A stretch of 64,000 bases of DNA from an uncultured Oscillibacter sp. Its GTDB lineage: Bacteria; Bacillota; Clostridia; Oscillospirales; Oscillospiraceae. The DNA lies in the NCBI GenBank assembly GCA_910576865.1, contig CAJTKE010000014.1, positions 1 through 64,000 on the forward strand. Direction: 5' to 3'. The translations under genes were made by a program, and so were the position numbers. This document shows, piece after piece, positions 33,688 to 42,326 of the stretch (within the stretch, counting starts at the first letter, position 1; every line of letters begins with the position of its first letter). Below the pieces are notes generated by a model. It did no database searches. It was not told where the DNA came from and was given only the letters and a program-made list of their open reading frames with translations.

Positions 33688-35187
33688 TCAGTCCTCGTCC
33701 CTGGCCCAGGCCACGGCGCAGCGCACGGCCCGGTCCCAGCCCTTCAGCAGCGACTGCCGCCGCCCCGGGGAGATGCCGGGAGCAAAGGTCCGCTCACAGG
33801 CCCAGTTGCCCCGGATGTCCTCCTGGTCCCTCCAGAAGCCGGTGGCCAGTCCCGCCAGATATGCGGCGCCCAGGGCGGTGGTCTCGATGCACCGGGGCCG
33901 CTGGAGCTCCAGGTCCGACAAATCCGCCTGGAACTGCATGAGAAAATCGTTGGCGCTGGCCCCGCCGTCCACCTTGAGGGAGGTCAGGGTCAGGCCGGAC
34001 TCCTCTTTCATGGCCCGGAGCAGATCGTTGGTCTGGTAGGCCAGAGACTCCGTCACCGCCCGGATGAGGTGGTCCCGGGTGACGCCCCTGGTCAGGCCCA
34101 CCACGGTGCCCCGGGCGTAGGGCTCCCAGTAGGGGGCTCCCAGGCCCACGAAGGCCGGAACCACGTAGACGCCTCCCGCGTCCTCCAGCCTCCGGCAGAC
34201 CTCCTCCGTCTGGGCGGCGCTGTCCAGCAGGCGCAGCTCGTCCCGGAGCCATTGAATGGCCGCTCCGGCCACGAAGACGCTGCCCTCCAGGGCGTACCGG
34301 GTCTCTCCGCCGGCGCTGGCGGCAATGGTGGTGAGGAGCCCCCGCCGGGAGGGCACCGCCTCCGTTCCGGTGTTCATCAGCAGGAAGCCGCCGGTGCCGT
34401 AGGTGCTCTTCACGTCTCCCGGCTCGAAGCCGCACTGGCCGAAGAGGGCGGCCTGCTGGTCTCCCGCGGCGGCGGCGATGGGGATGGACCCGCCGAAGGT
34501 CTCCGTCTCGCCGAAAATGGAGCTGCTGGGCAGCACCCGGGGCAGCAGGGAGGAGGGGACGCGGAAGTAGTCCAGCAGCTCCGGGTCCCACCGGAGCTTG
34601 TGGATGTCGAAGAGCATGGTCCGGGAGGCGTTGGTGCAGTCCGTGGCGTGGACCCGGCCTCCGGTGAGGTTCCAGATGAGCCAGCTGTCCACGGTGCCGA
34701 AGCGCAGCTCACCCCGCTCCGCCCGCTCCCGGGCCCCGGGGACGTTGTCCAGAATCCACTCCAGCTTGCTGGCGGAGAAGTAGGCGTCGGGAATCAGGCC
34801 CGTCTTCCGCCGGACCGTCTCCTCCAGCCCGTCCCGCCGGAGGCGCTCGATGCGCTCCGCTGTCCGGCGGCACTGCCAGACGATGGCGTTGCAGACGGGA
34901 TTTCCGGTGGCGGCGTCCCAGACCAGGGTGGTTTCCCGCTGGTTGGTGATGCCGATGGCGGCGATGTCCCCGGCCCGGGCACCGGCCTTCTGCATGGCTT
35001 CCATGGTGACGCCCATCTGGGTGGCCCAGATGTCCATGGGGTCGTGCTCCACCCAGCCGGGTTGGGGATAAATCTGGGGGAACTCCCTCTGGACCACGGA
35101 GCGGACCGCTCCCCGCCGGTCGAAGAGGATGCACCGGGAGCTGGTGGTCCCCTGGTCCATGGCGATCACATACTGCTTCTCGTTCAC
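33688..35187 (-). CDS. glpK: Glycerol kinase
   Basis: Phosphorylates glycerol to glycerol-3-phosphate. FGGY-kinase motifs: AMDQGTTSSRCILFDRRG at the N-terminus, the glycerol site around QRETTLVWDAATG, GTVDSWLIWNLTGG, and the C-terminal KVDGGASANDFLMQFQADL. Length 499 is normal. The start is GTG at 35187, overlapping the TGA of the upstream lipase gene as GTGA, so the two are translationally coupled. No glpF or glpD is in the window. Confidence 0.96.
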   Translation of the reverse strand: MNEKQYVIAMDQGTTSSRCILFDRRGAVRSVVQREFPQIYPQPGWVEHDPMDIWATQMGVTMEAMQKAGARAGDIAAIGITNQRETTLVWDAATGNPVCNAIVWQCRRTAERIERLRRDGLEETVRRKTGLIPDAYFSASKLEWILDNVPGARERAERGELRFGTVDSWLIWNLTGGRVHATDCTNASRTMLFDIHKLRWDPELLDYFRVPSSLLPRVLPSSSIFGETETFGGSIPIAAAAGDQQAALFGQCGFEPGDVKSTYGTGGFLLMNTGTEAVPSRRGLLTTIAASAGGETRYALEGSVFVAGAAIQWLRDELRLLDSAAQTEEVCRRLEDAGGVYVVPAFVGLGAPYWEPYARGTVVGLTRGVTRDHLIRAVTESLAYQTNDLLRAMKEESGLTLTSLKVDGGASANDFLMQFQADLSDLELQRPRCIETTALGAAYLAGLATGFWRDQEDIRGNWACERTFAPGISPGRRQSLLKGWDRAVRCAVAWARDED

Positions 35188-36116
35188 GTGTTCATCGTCC
35201 CCCTGAAGAAGTCCAGGATGCCCCGCTCCACTTCATCCTTGAGGTCGGCGTAGTTGTGGATTTCGTGGCGGTAGCCGTCGTAAATTTTCGTGGTCACCCT
35301 GTGGCCGGACTCTTCCAGCCAGGAGGAGACCTGCCTCACGCCCGCGCCGTACTGGCCCACCGGGTCCTCGCCGCCGGCGATGTTGTAGACGGGCAGGTCC
35401 TTGGGCACCTTCTCCGCCCAGGCGGGGCCGGTGATGAAGTCGATCATCTGGCAGAAGTAGAGGAAGGCGCGGTTGCTGGTGGGCCGGGAGAAGGCGTCCA
35501 GGGGGTCCATGGCGTGGTCCGCCTGGACACAGGGATCGGAGCAGATCCACTCGTTGCCGAACCGGATCTCCTCCGTGCAGCGCTCGCACATCCACCCAAG
35601 CAGCGCCCCGGCGGCATTGGGGTCGGAGGCCTCTCCCTGTCCGGCGTCCACGGCGGCCTTCAGCATGGCCATGCCCTGCTCCAGCCCGGGGAAGACGCCG
35701 CTGGTGCCGCAGAGGGTGACGGCGTTGAGCTCTTCGCCGTAGGCCGTGATGTAGTCCCGGGCGATGAAGGAGCCCATGCTGTGGCCGAAGAGGAAATAAG
35801 GAAGGCCGGGGTACTGTTTCTTGACCAGGGTGGTCAGGGTGTGCTCGTCCTCCATCATGGTGTGGGGGCCCTTGTCTCCCCAGTCGCCCCAGGAGTCGTT
35901 GACCACGGCGGTCCTGCCGTGGCCCACGTGGTCGTCCGCCGCCACGATGAAGCCGGCGTCCAGGAATTTGGAGATCATGTGAATGTACCGCCGGGAGTGC
36001 TCCCCGAAGCCGTGGACCAGCTGGATGACGCCCAGGGGCCTGGCGGCGGGGACGTAAATCCACCCCTGGACCTGATCCCTCTGGTTGAAGGACTGGAAGC
36101 TGATCTCGTGTAACAT
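35184..36116 (-). CDS. Alpha/beta hydrolase, monoacylglycerol lipase-like
   Basis: A 310-residue serine hydrolase of the S33/monoacylglycerol lipase type. The oxyanion region HGFGEHSRRY is followed by the nucleophile elbow GHSMGSF (serine), and the late histidine is in YRHEIHNY. Start ATG at 36116 was preferred because AGGAGGAGC precedes it; the longer frame would begin inside the promoter. It overlaps glpK. A lipase that releases glycerol next to glycerol kinase makes a short lipid-to-glycerol-3-phosphate route; this is inferred from context. Confidence 0.85.
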   Translation of the reverse strand: MLHEISFQSFNQRDQVQGWIYVPAARPLGVIQLVHGFGEHSRRYIHMISKFLDAGFIVAADDHVGHGRTAVVNDSWGDWGDKGPHTMMEDEHTLTTLVKKQYPGLPYFLFGHSMGSFIARDYITAYGEELNAVTLCGTSGVFPGLEQGMAMLKAAVDAGQGEASDPNAAGALLGWMCERCTEEIRFGNEWICSDPCVQADHAMDPLDAFSRPTSNRAFLYFCQMIDFITGPAWAEKVPKDLPVYNIAGGEDPVGQYGAGVRQVSSWLEESGHRVTTKIYDGYRHEIHNYADLKDEVERGILDFFRGTMNT

Positions 36117-36183
36117 GGCTGCTCCTCCTGTTCCGGGGCGGAAGGCCCCTGTAAATTGACCGGAAAAATAAGGAATTGAATAA

Positions 36184-36212
36184 AGTATACCGTAGCCCGC
36201 CGCCCCTGTCAA
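36184..36212 (-). promoter_or_regulatory. Lipase-glpK promoter
   Basis: Reverse-strand TTGACA (36207-36212) and TATACT (36184-36189), 17 bases apart. This is a strong consensus promoter, divergent from the ROK gene. Confidence 0.8.
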
Positions 36213-36251
36213 CCAAAAGCGGGGTAGGGAGAATTTTTTCTTGGAAAGGGC

Positions 36252-36297
36252 TTGCCATTTGGGCGAAAATCGGCTATGCTATTCATAAAGTCTTTAT
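36252..36297 (+). promoter_or_regulatory. ROK repressor promoter with candidate operator
   Basis: TTGCCA (36252-36257), 17 bases, TATGCT (36275-36280). A palindrome ATAAAG-T-CTTTAT at 36285-36297 sits at the expected transcription start, a likely autoregulatory operator. Confidence 0.6.
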
Positions 36298-36318
36298 AAA
36301 ACAAAGAGTGAGCGAGGA

Positions 36319-37446
36319 ATGAGAGACATGACCACACCTCCCGCCAACAATATGGACGTCAAACGGCGCAACCGGGTGAGCACCCTGCGCTGTATTTTGA
36401 AGAGCGACCGGGTCTCCCAGATGGAGCTGACCCAGAAGCTGGCCCTCAGCTGGCCCACGATTCTGCAGAACGTGAAGGAGCTGACGGAGCTGGGCCTGGT
36501 CCGGGAGGACGGCATGTACGCCTCCACCGGGGGCCGGAAGGCCAAGGCCTACGCCCCTGTGCGGGACGCCCGGGTGGCGGTGGGGGTGGACCTGACCCGG
36601 GACCGGGTCAGCGTGGCGCTGACGGACCTGAGCGGAAACCTTCTGAAGCAGGCCACCGGGGCCCTCCGCTTCTCCATGGAGGACATCTATTTCAAATACC
36701 TGGGCGGGCTGCTCCAGCGCTTCGTGGACGCCAACGGAGGGGAGGAGCGGCTCTTGGGCGTGGGCCTGGCCCTTCCCGGCACGGTGGACGGGGAGCGGGG
36801 CGTCCTGCGGGACTCCCGGGACCTGGAGCTGCGGAATGTGCCCCTCAGCCGCTTCACCCAGCAGATTCCCTGGCCCTGCCGCGTCCTCAACACCGCCCAC
36901 GCCGCCGCCCTGGCGGAGTTTTACGGCATGGAGGAGGACATGGTCTACCTCTCCCTGAACGACACGGTGGGCGGGGCCATCTTCCGGGACGGGGCCCTGT
37001 GCCCCGGGGATCATCTCCGGGCCGGGGAATTCGGCCACATGACCCTGGTCCCCGGGGGGCGGCGCTGCCGCTGCGGCCGGGAGGGCTGCCTGGACGCCTA
37101 CTGCTCCGCCAAGGTCCTCTCGGACCACGCCGGGGGAAGCCTCACCGCTTTCTTCGAGGAGCTCCGCTCCGGGGACGCCGAAAAACGGGAGGTCTGGCGG
37201 GAATATCTGGAGAATCTGGCGGTGGCGGTGAACAACCTGCGGGTGAGCTTCGACTGCGGGGTCATGGTGGGCGGCGCCGTGGGCGCCTGCCTGGAGGAAT
37301 TCGGGGAGCTGCTGCGGGCGCTGCTGGCGGAGCGGAACCCCTTTGAACAGGATACCTCCTACCTGAGGTATGGACGCCGCCCCCAGGAGGCCGCCGCCGT
37401 GGGCGCCGCGCTGACCCAGGTGGAGGCGTTTCTCCAGGGGCTTTGA
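36319..37446 (+). CDS. ROK-family transcriptional repressor (NagC/XylR type)
   Basis: A 375-residue regulator with an N-terminal winged helix (VSQMELTQKLALSWPTILQNVKEL) and a ROK sugar-kinase-like domain. The zinc signature reads CRCGREGCLDAYC near residue 245, and AGEFGHMTL is present. In true ROK kinases the catalytic segment is N-D-A-N. Here it is LNTAHAAALAE, lacking the aspartate, so it should bind a sugar ligand but not phosphorylate it. A second ATG at 36328 has better spacing from GAGG and may be the real start. It is divergent from the lipase-glpK operon and may regulate it. Confidence 0.88.
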   Translation: MRDMTTPPANNMDVKRRNRVSTLRCILKSDRVSQMELTQKLALSWPTILQNVKELTELGLVREDGMYASTGGRKAKAYAPVRDARVAVGVDLTRDRVSVALTDLSGNLLKQATGALRFSMEDIYFKYLGGLLQRFVDANGGEERLLGVGLALPGTVDGERGVLRDSRDLELRNVPLSRFTQQIPWPCRVLNTAHAAALAEFYGMEEDMVYLSLNDTVGGAIFRDGALCPGDHLRAGEFGHMTLVPGGRRCRCGREGCLDAYCSAKVLSDHAGGSLTAFFEELRSGDAEKREVWREYLENLAVAVNNLRVSFDCGVMVGGAVGACLEEFGELLRALLAERNPFEQDTSYLRYGRRPQEAAAVGAALTQVEAFLQGL

Positions 37447-37463
37447 GTACATGAAAAAAGATA

Positions 37464-37493
37464 AGCGCCGCCCCGGTGAAATGGGGCGGCGCT
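37464..37493. terminator. Bidirectional terminator, ROK gene and ABC permease 3
   Basis: A perfect 11-base stem AGCGCCGCCCC/GGGGCGGCGCT with an 8-base loop, followed by CTTTC, between convergent genes. Confidence 0.88.
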
Positions 37494-37496
37494 CTT

Positions 37497-39848
37497 TCAT
37501 GGGGAATTCCGGGTTCTGCTCCTGCCTGCCGTCCAGACGGACAGGAGAACCTCCAGGCCGAACAGAACCAGGGTGAACAGCCCCATTTCCAAAATCGGAA
37601 ATTGATACGGCACGATCTCACCGGCAAAGGATTGCCGGCTGACCTCCCGGCACACCACCACCGAAATCGGAAGTCCGATCAGCAGAACAGCCAGGGCGGC
37701 AAAGGCCGCATAACAGAGTCCTTCGCAAATGTTCATCCGGCATAGCTGCCTGCTGGTCAGGCCGATGGAGCGCAGGATGCTGTTTTCACGCCTGCGGGAC
37801 ATCTGGTTGGAAAGGGTTGTATTGATCAGGTTGACGACGCCGAACAGGAAAATCAGCCAGGAGAGCGCCTCCATACTGCCGAAAATAAGACCGCTCTGCA
37901 TTTTCTCATATGCAATGTGGGTCCCGATGGTATCCAGACCGAGATTGCTGCGGCTGGACAGAATTTCTTGAAGACCGGCTTCCACACGTTCCGCTTTTTT
38001 CGGGTCACTGACAATGCTCCAGGAATAATCAAAGTTCTCGATCTCGGGATGAAGTTCCCGAAACAGCTCCTCCGGCGCAAACAGAGCCACCGAATCCAGG
38101 GCAAGCGCACCGTGCCCATTTGTCATCCTCAATGGATCCAGCAGGCCGGATATGGTGACGGTCACGGTTTTCTGACCCAGAGACAGCTCCATAGCGGCCC
38201 CGACATCCATCTCAGCGAGGTGCTTTTGATAGCTTGCGGCTAGAAGGACGCTGTGGGCGTCCGCCGGCATCGCGCCGGATATCAGCGCGGCCTCCACCTC
38301 CTGCCGGTTTTCGTCCGTCAGAGCATCGCACATACCGGCCTCAGTACCTGCGGAGGTCCCGAATTTTCCGTGCAGAGACTGGCGGGTGACCAGCACATCC
38401 GTCACCCCGTCTACCGATAAAATTTCCTGCCGCAGTCCGTCATTCAGCGGGTTGCCCGCGGCCATGATCTCCTCCTCCGGCTGCTCCGAGGACAGATATA
38501 TCTTGTAGTCTCCGTCCGGAAAAAACAGCCTTGCGGCCCGCTCCGGTGAGCGGGTCAGAACCACGGAGGATACAATCAAAAGCAGGATGCCGCCCAGGCT
38601 GAGAGAGGCCGCGATGCTGGCCGCTTTTTTGCGGTCCCGCCGGAAGTTCGCAAGACCCATGGACACAGGATTGAGCTTGATGGGTTTCTTCCGGCTGCGT
38701 ATCCGTTCCTGCCCGGCGGAAAAACGCACCGCCTCCAGCGGCGAGATACCGGCGGCAATCTTCACCGGTCTGCGGACGGAGATGATCACCATGAACCAGC
38801 AGATCAAAACGGTCAGAAGCACCGCCACCCCATAGTAGAGTCCATGGAATCCTTTCGGGAACAGGAGCAAACCGCCGACAACGCCCAGCAGTACGCCCAG
38901 CAGGATTCCAATGCTGCCCAGCCGGCGGCTCTCTCTTTTGACAACGCGCCGGATCTGTTTGGATGTCGCCCCGATGGTGCGCAGCTGCCCATAGCTTTGA
39001 ATCTTATCCTGGATGGAGATACGGAAAATGCTCTGGATGACCACATAGCCGCCAATCAGCACAAGGGCCGCGATGCCGCCGGCGGAGGCAAAGTCAATGG
39101 ACTTGGAAGCATAGGCAAAGTAGCTGCTGTTCATGCCCGCATGGGGAAGGCCATACCGGGCGGCAATCTCCCGGCAGCAGGCGGTCATGATCTCCTGGTT
39201 CAACTGTTCATCGTTTTGAAAATGCACATAGGCGCGATACCCGGCAGGGTCAAATCCGGCCCACCGGGTCAAGGCCGTCTTGGAAACGGCAATGGCGCAG
39301 GTGTTTCCTTCCTTTTCTCCCATGTTGGACAGGATGCCGGTCACGGTATAGTCGCCCTGAAAGCTCTCGGTGTCCAATCGAACCGTTTCACCAATCCCCG
39401 CGTTGGAACCGTATGAGGAGAGGAAATATTCGCTGACAGCGACTTCATTCTCTCGCTCCGGAAGCTCTCCTTTTACCAGCTCCATCTGGCTGCGGGCAAT
39501 GTAGATCATGTCGCTGTCGCAGTACACATAGGAGGCATTGTAGCCCTGCTCCGAATGCTCCTGCCCCAGCAGGTAGTATTCGCCCACCCGTGCAAACTCC
39601 GGCAGGGCTTTCAGTGCCGCCACGTCGGATGCGTCAACGCCGGTGAAGACTGCCTCGTAGGTGTCGGCCGCCTGATTGCGCTGGATCTGCGCCACAGAAA
39701 CGGATAGAATTGCCGCAAAAGAGATCAGGAACGCCGCCAAAGCCACGGCGGTCACCACCATCAGGTTCCGGCGCTTCTCACTGGCAAGGCTCCGCTTCGC
39801 CAGCTTCTTTACAATGGCGTCGGTGTCGTTTTCAAAGGGCCAGGTCAT
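37497..39848 (-). CDS. ABC transporter permease 3, FtsX type
   Basis: A 783-residue permease with an N-terminal helix after MTWPFENDT-DAIVKKLAKRS. A large extracellular domain follows, then two FtsX-like blocks of three to four helices each (ALVLIGGYVVIQSIFRISI near 260 and LIFLFGVVNLINTTLSN near 660). It would form part of a MacB/BceB-like exporter driven by the ATPase at 44734. It lies 12 bases after permease 2 and is last in the operon. Such systems commonly export or sense peptide antibiotics or lipids. The substrate is unknown. Confidence 0.88.
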   Translation of the reverse strand: MTWPFENDTDAIVKKLAKRSLASEKRRNLMVVTAVALAAFLISFAAILSVSVAQIQRNQAADTYEAVFTGVDASDVAALKALPEFARVGEYYLLGQEHSEQGYNASYVYCDSDMIYIARSQMELVKGELPERENEVAVSEYFLSSYGSNAGIGETVRLDTESFQGDYTVTGILSNMGEKEGNTCAIAVSKTALTRWAGFDPAGYRAYVHFQNDEQLNQEIMTACCREIAARYGLPHAGMNSSYFAYASKSIDFASAGGIAALVLIGGYVVIQSIFRISIQDKIQSYGQLRTIGATSKQIRRVVKRESRRLGSIGILLGVLLGVVGGLLLFPKGFHGLYYGVAVLLTVLICWFMVIISVRRPVKIAAGISPLEAVRFSAGQERIRSRKKPIKLNPVSMGLANFRRDRKKAASIAASLSLGGILLLIVSSVVLTRSPERAARLFFPDGDYKIYLSSEQPEEEIMAAGNPLNDGLRQEILSVDGVTDVLVTRQSLHGKFGTSAGTEAGMCDALTDENRQEVEAALISGAMPADAHSVLLAASYQKHLAEMDVGAAMELSLGQKTVTVTISGLLDPLRMTNGHGALALDSVALFAPEELFRELHPEIENFDYSWSIVSDPKKAERVEAGLQEILSSRSNLGLDTIGTHIAYEKMQSGLIFGSMEALSWLIFLFGVVNLINTTLSNQMSRRRENSILRSIGLTSRQLCRMNICEGLCYAAFAALAVLLIGLPISVVVCREVSRQSFAGEIVPYQFPILEMGLFTLVLFGLEVLLSVWTAGRSRTRNSP

Positions 39849-39860
39849 GATTTACCACCT

Positions 39861-42281
39861 CTATTCTGTCACGCGAAGCTGTTCGACTACGCTGTTTTGC
39901 CTGCAATACAGGCTTGCCCATTTTGTAAGGATACATTGCAGCGCAAGTGCCAGCAGGAAATAAAAGCATACAGATATAATGGGGAACGTGTAACCTACAA
40001 AGCTGAATCCAGGTACATTTCCTACCGCGGAGCAGATTGCTTTTCCAACGGCCAGACCGCCAACAACAGAAGCTGCAAAGCTGCCAAAGGTCTGGAAACC
40101 ATTTTCAAAGCCTATCATACCGGAAAGCTGTTTACTGTCCAGTCCAATGGCCCGAAAGAGCCCCATCTCCTTCCTTCTGGAAATGATATTGGTCATGCTG
40201 GTATTGACCAGATTGATGATGCTGAACGTGATAATGACGGCTAACAGAGCATATGCCGCAGCAGAAATTGTGCTGAAAACACTTTTGTACTGCATTGTCG
40301 TATCTTTCAGCGTTTTCAGGCGCAAGCTGTCACTCGCCCCGGTCAGCGACTGCAATTTGTCCTCAATTCCAATATAACCGCTGTCCCCCGTCTGAATTAT
40401 GAACGCGCTGTTCGCGTTATAGGGAACCGCCCGCTCCATTTCCGCTGCGGGTAAGATAAAACTGGAAGCGCTGTTCTTATCAAAGACGACGGCGGATACA
40501 ACATAGGTCAAATTGCCCTGCAAATTGTTCCCTGCCTGAGAAAAAGTAATGGTATCGCCGGCCTCATAGCTCTTTTGCAGATAATCCAATTCTGGGCTGC
40601 CCATATTGATTACAAGAGAGTTTTCCCCGGTATGGTCACAATGGGGCAGTTCCCCGGCCATGACCCGATGCTCCAGCGCCGCATAATCCTCTGCGTTCAT
40701 GCTCCGAATCGCTGTTTCCATTCCGTCAATGGTGACGCAGATTTCCTGCTGGCAGACAATCCCGCTCACGCCGTCTATCGACAAAATCTCATGCTTCAAT
40801 TCATCTGTCAGAAGATTGTTTTCCTGTAGCCGCGTAAGGGAAAACGTGGGCGTAACCAGCGCCCGGTTCAGCTCCACCACATAGGAGCCCTCATAGGGAA
40901 AGCTCTGCTTTGCCCGTTGCTCAGGATCAAGAGAGGACAGCAGGGAGGAAATTCCCACAAGCATCATCCCGCTCAAAACCAGCGAGGTAAAGGTCAATAT
41001 GCTTTTCTTCCTGTCCCGCAGTAAATTCATGGCCGCAAGCGAAAAGGGAGTGAGGGGTTTCCTGTCCTTTTTCAGACGTTTCCCGCTCTTTTTCAGACGT
41101 TTTCTGCTCTTCGTTACCTTGGCATAGCTGCTGTAGCGGAATGCTTCCATGGGCGAGACCGACATTGCGATTTTAGCCGGCTTCAAAATGGACAGCTTTA
41201 CGCAAATAAATACGACGGTGCCGGACAAAAGCACGACTACAATGTCAGGAAACAGCCGAAAAGCGTCTCTGTCTGTCAGGGAGGACAGCACCCCGCCCAC
41301 AATACACCCAAGCGGAATAAAACGGAACGCAAGATAGTTTCCCTCCTTTGAAATGATTCGCTTGATCTGCTTTTTCGTGGTGCCAAGTGTACGCAGCTGT
41401 CCAAAGGAGGCAACATTGCTCATGACCGAAATAAAAAATATGTTGTAGATGACCAGGGAGCATACGCTGATCAAGACCAGCCCAACGAGCAGAACCATCA
41501 GTACCGTCTCTTTTGACATGTTATTGCTGTCAATGTATAAATTGTTGATCTGTATATTGTCCGTGGAGATTCCGCAATCCAGGCCAATCGCCCGCACCAG
41601 CTCTTTCAGTTCCTGATTCGTATATTTCGCGGTATTACGGACAGAAATCATAGCTGCCACAGGCCCGGCGGCAAGAGCAGCGTTTTCCTGAACAAAGCTC
41701 TGTGAAACGATGGCGTTATAAGCAACCCTGTTGCTGTCATTTTCAGCGGTTGTCTGGATAAAGCCGGTGATCTGAAAATCTACGGTTTCTAATTGGCGGC
41801 TTGCCTGGTTGCGGTAGTGAACAGATATGGTATCGCCAATACCTGCTTTCAAATTCAGGGCGTCTGTATATCCCTTTTCTACAAGCAGTTCATTGGTGGC
41901 CTGCGGCATATGCCCTTCCATCAGTTTGATATTGGAAAGCCGCATAGTTGCTTCATCGGAACATACGATGCCCATTGTGATTCCGTTCTCCCGCTCCGTC
42001 ATGCCAACGGATTGGTAAACGCCTACACTCTCAATACGGGGATCGGCTGTCAGCAGGGAGATGTTCTCCTGGGAGAGATTTTGAAAAATTCCCTGATACA
42101 CGGTAGACGCCGCGTATTCACTTGTAATATTGTAGGCGTAAGAAGAAACAAAAGCCATCATAGCGGCGGCCATAAAGATAATAACTCCAATCAGCCGGTT
42201 CCTGAAATGATGCTGCCTGAGACGGGCATTTGACAGCCTGCGGACGACCGCGCTGGTGTCGTTCTCAAAAGGCCAAGTCAT
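39861..42281 (-). CDS. ABC transporter permease 2, FtsX type (AT-richer)
   Basis: An 806-residue FtsX-type permease with the shared MTWPFENDT start (SAVVRRLSNARLRQ). Helix groups sit near 20-45, 255-275, 305-350 (LVLISVCSLVIYNIFFISVM), and 675-790. Its base composition is clearly more AT-rich than permeases 1 and 3, with codons such as AAA, ATT and GAA common, which suggests separate acquisition by recombination. It is preceded by GGAGGTATGTTACT. It keeps the same operon direction and spacing. Confidence 0.88.
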   Translation of the reverse strand: MTWPFENDTSAVVRRLSNARLRQHHFRNRLIGVIIFMAAAMMAFVSSYAYNITSEYAASTVYQGIFQNLSQENISLLTADPRIESVGVYQSVGMTERENGITMGIVCSDEATMRLSNIKLMEGHMPQATNELLVEKGYTDALNLKAGIGDTISVHYRNQASRQLETVDFQITGFIQTTAENDSNRVAYNAIVSQSFVQENAALAAGPVAAMISVRNTAKYTNQELKELVRAIGLDCGISTDNIQINNLYIDSNNMSKETVLMVLLVGLVLISVCSLVIYNIFFISVMSNVASFGQLRTLGTTKKQIKRIISKEGNYLAFRFIPLGCIVGGVLSSLTDRDAFRLFPDIVVVLLSGTVVFICVKLSILKPAKIAMSVSPMEAFRYSSYAKVTKSRKRLKKSGKRLKKDRKPLTPFSLAAMNLLRDRKKSILTFTSLVLSGMMLVGISSLLSSLDPEQRAKQSFPYEGSYVVELNRALVTPTFSLTRLQENNLLTDELKHEILSIDGVSGIVCQQEICVTIDGMETAIRSMNAEDYAALEHRVMAGELPHCDHTGENSLVINMGSPELDYLQKSYEAGDTITFSQAGNNLQGNLTYVVSAVVFDKNSASSFILPAAEMERAVPYNANSAFIIQTGDSGYIGIEDKLQSLTGASDSLRLKTLKDTTMQYKSVFSTISAAAYALLAVIITFSIINLVNTSMTNIISRRKEMGLFRAIGLDSKQLSGMIGFENGFQTFGSFAASVVGGLAVGKAICSAVGNVPGFSFVGYTFPIISVCFYFLLALALQCILTKWASLYCRQNSVVEQLRVTE

Positions 42282-42326
42282 AGTAACATACCTCCTTCGA
42301 CTGTAACCGTTCCATTCCGGGCGGGG

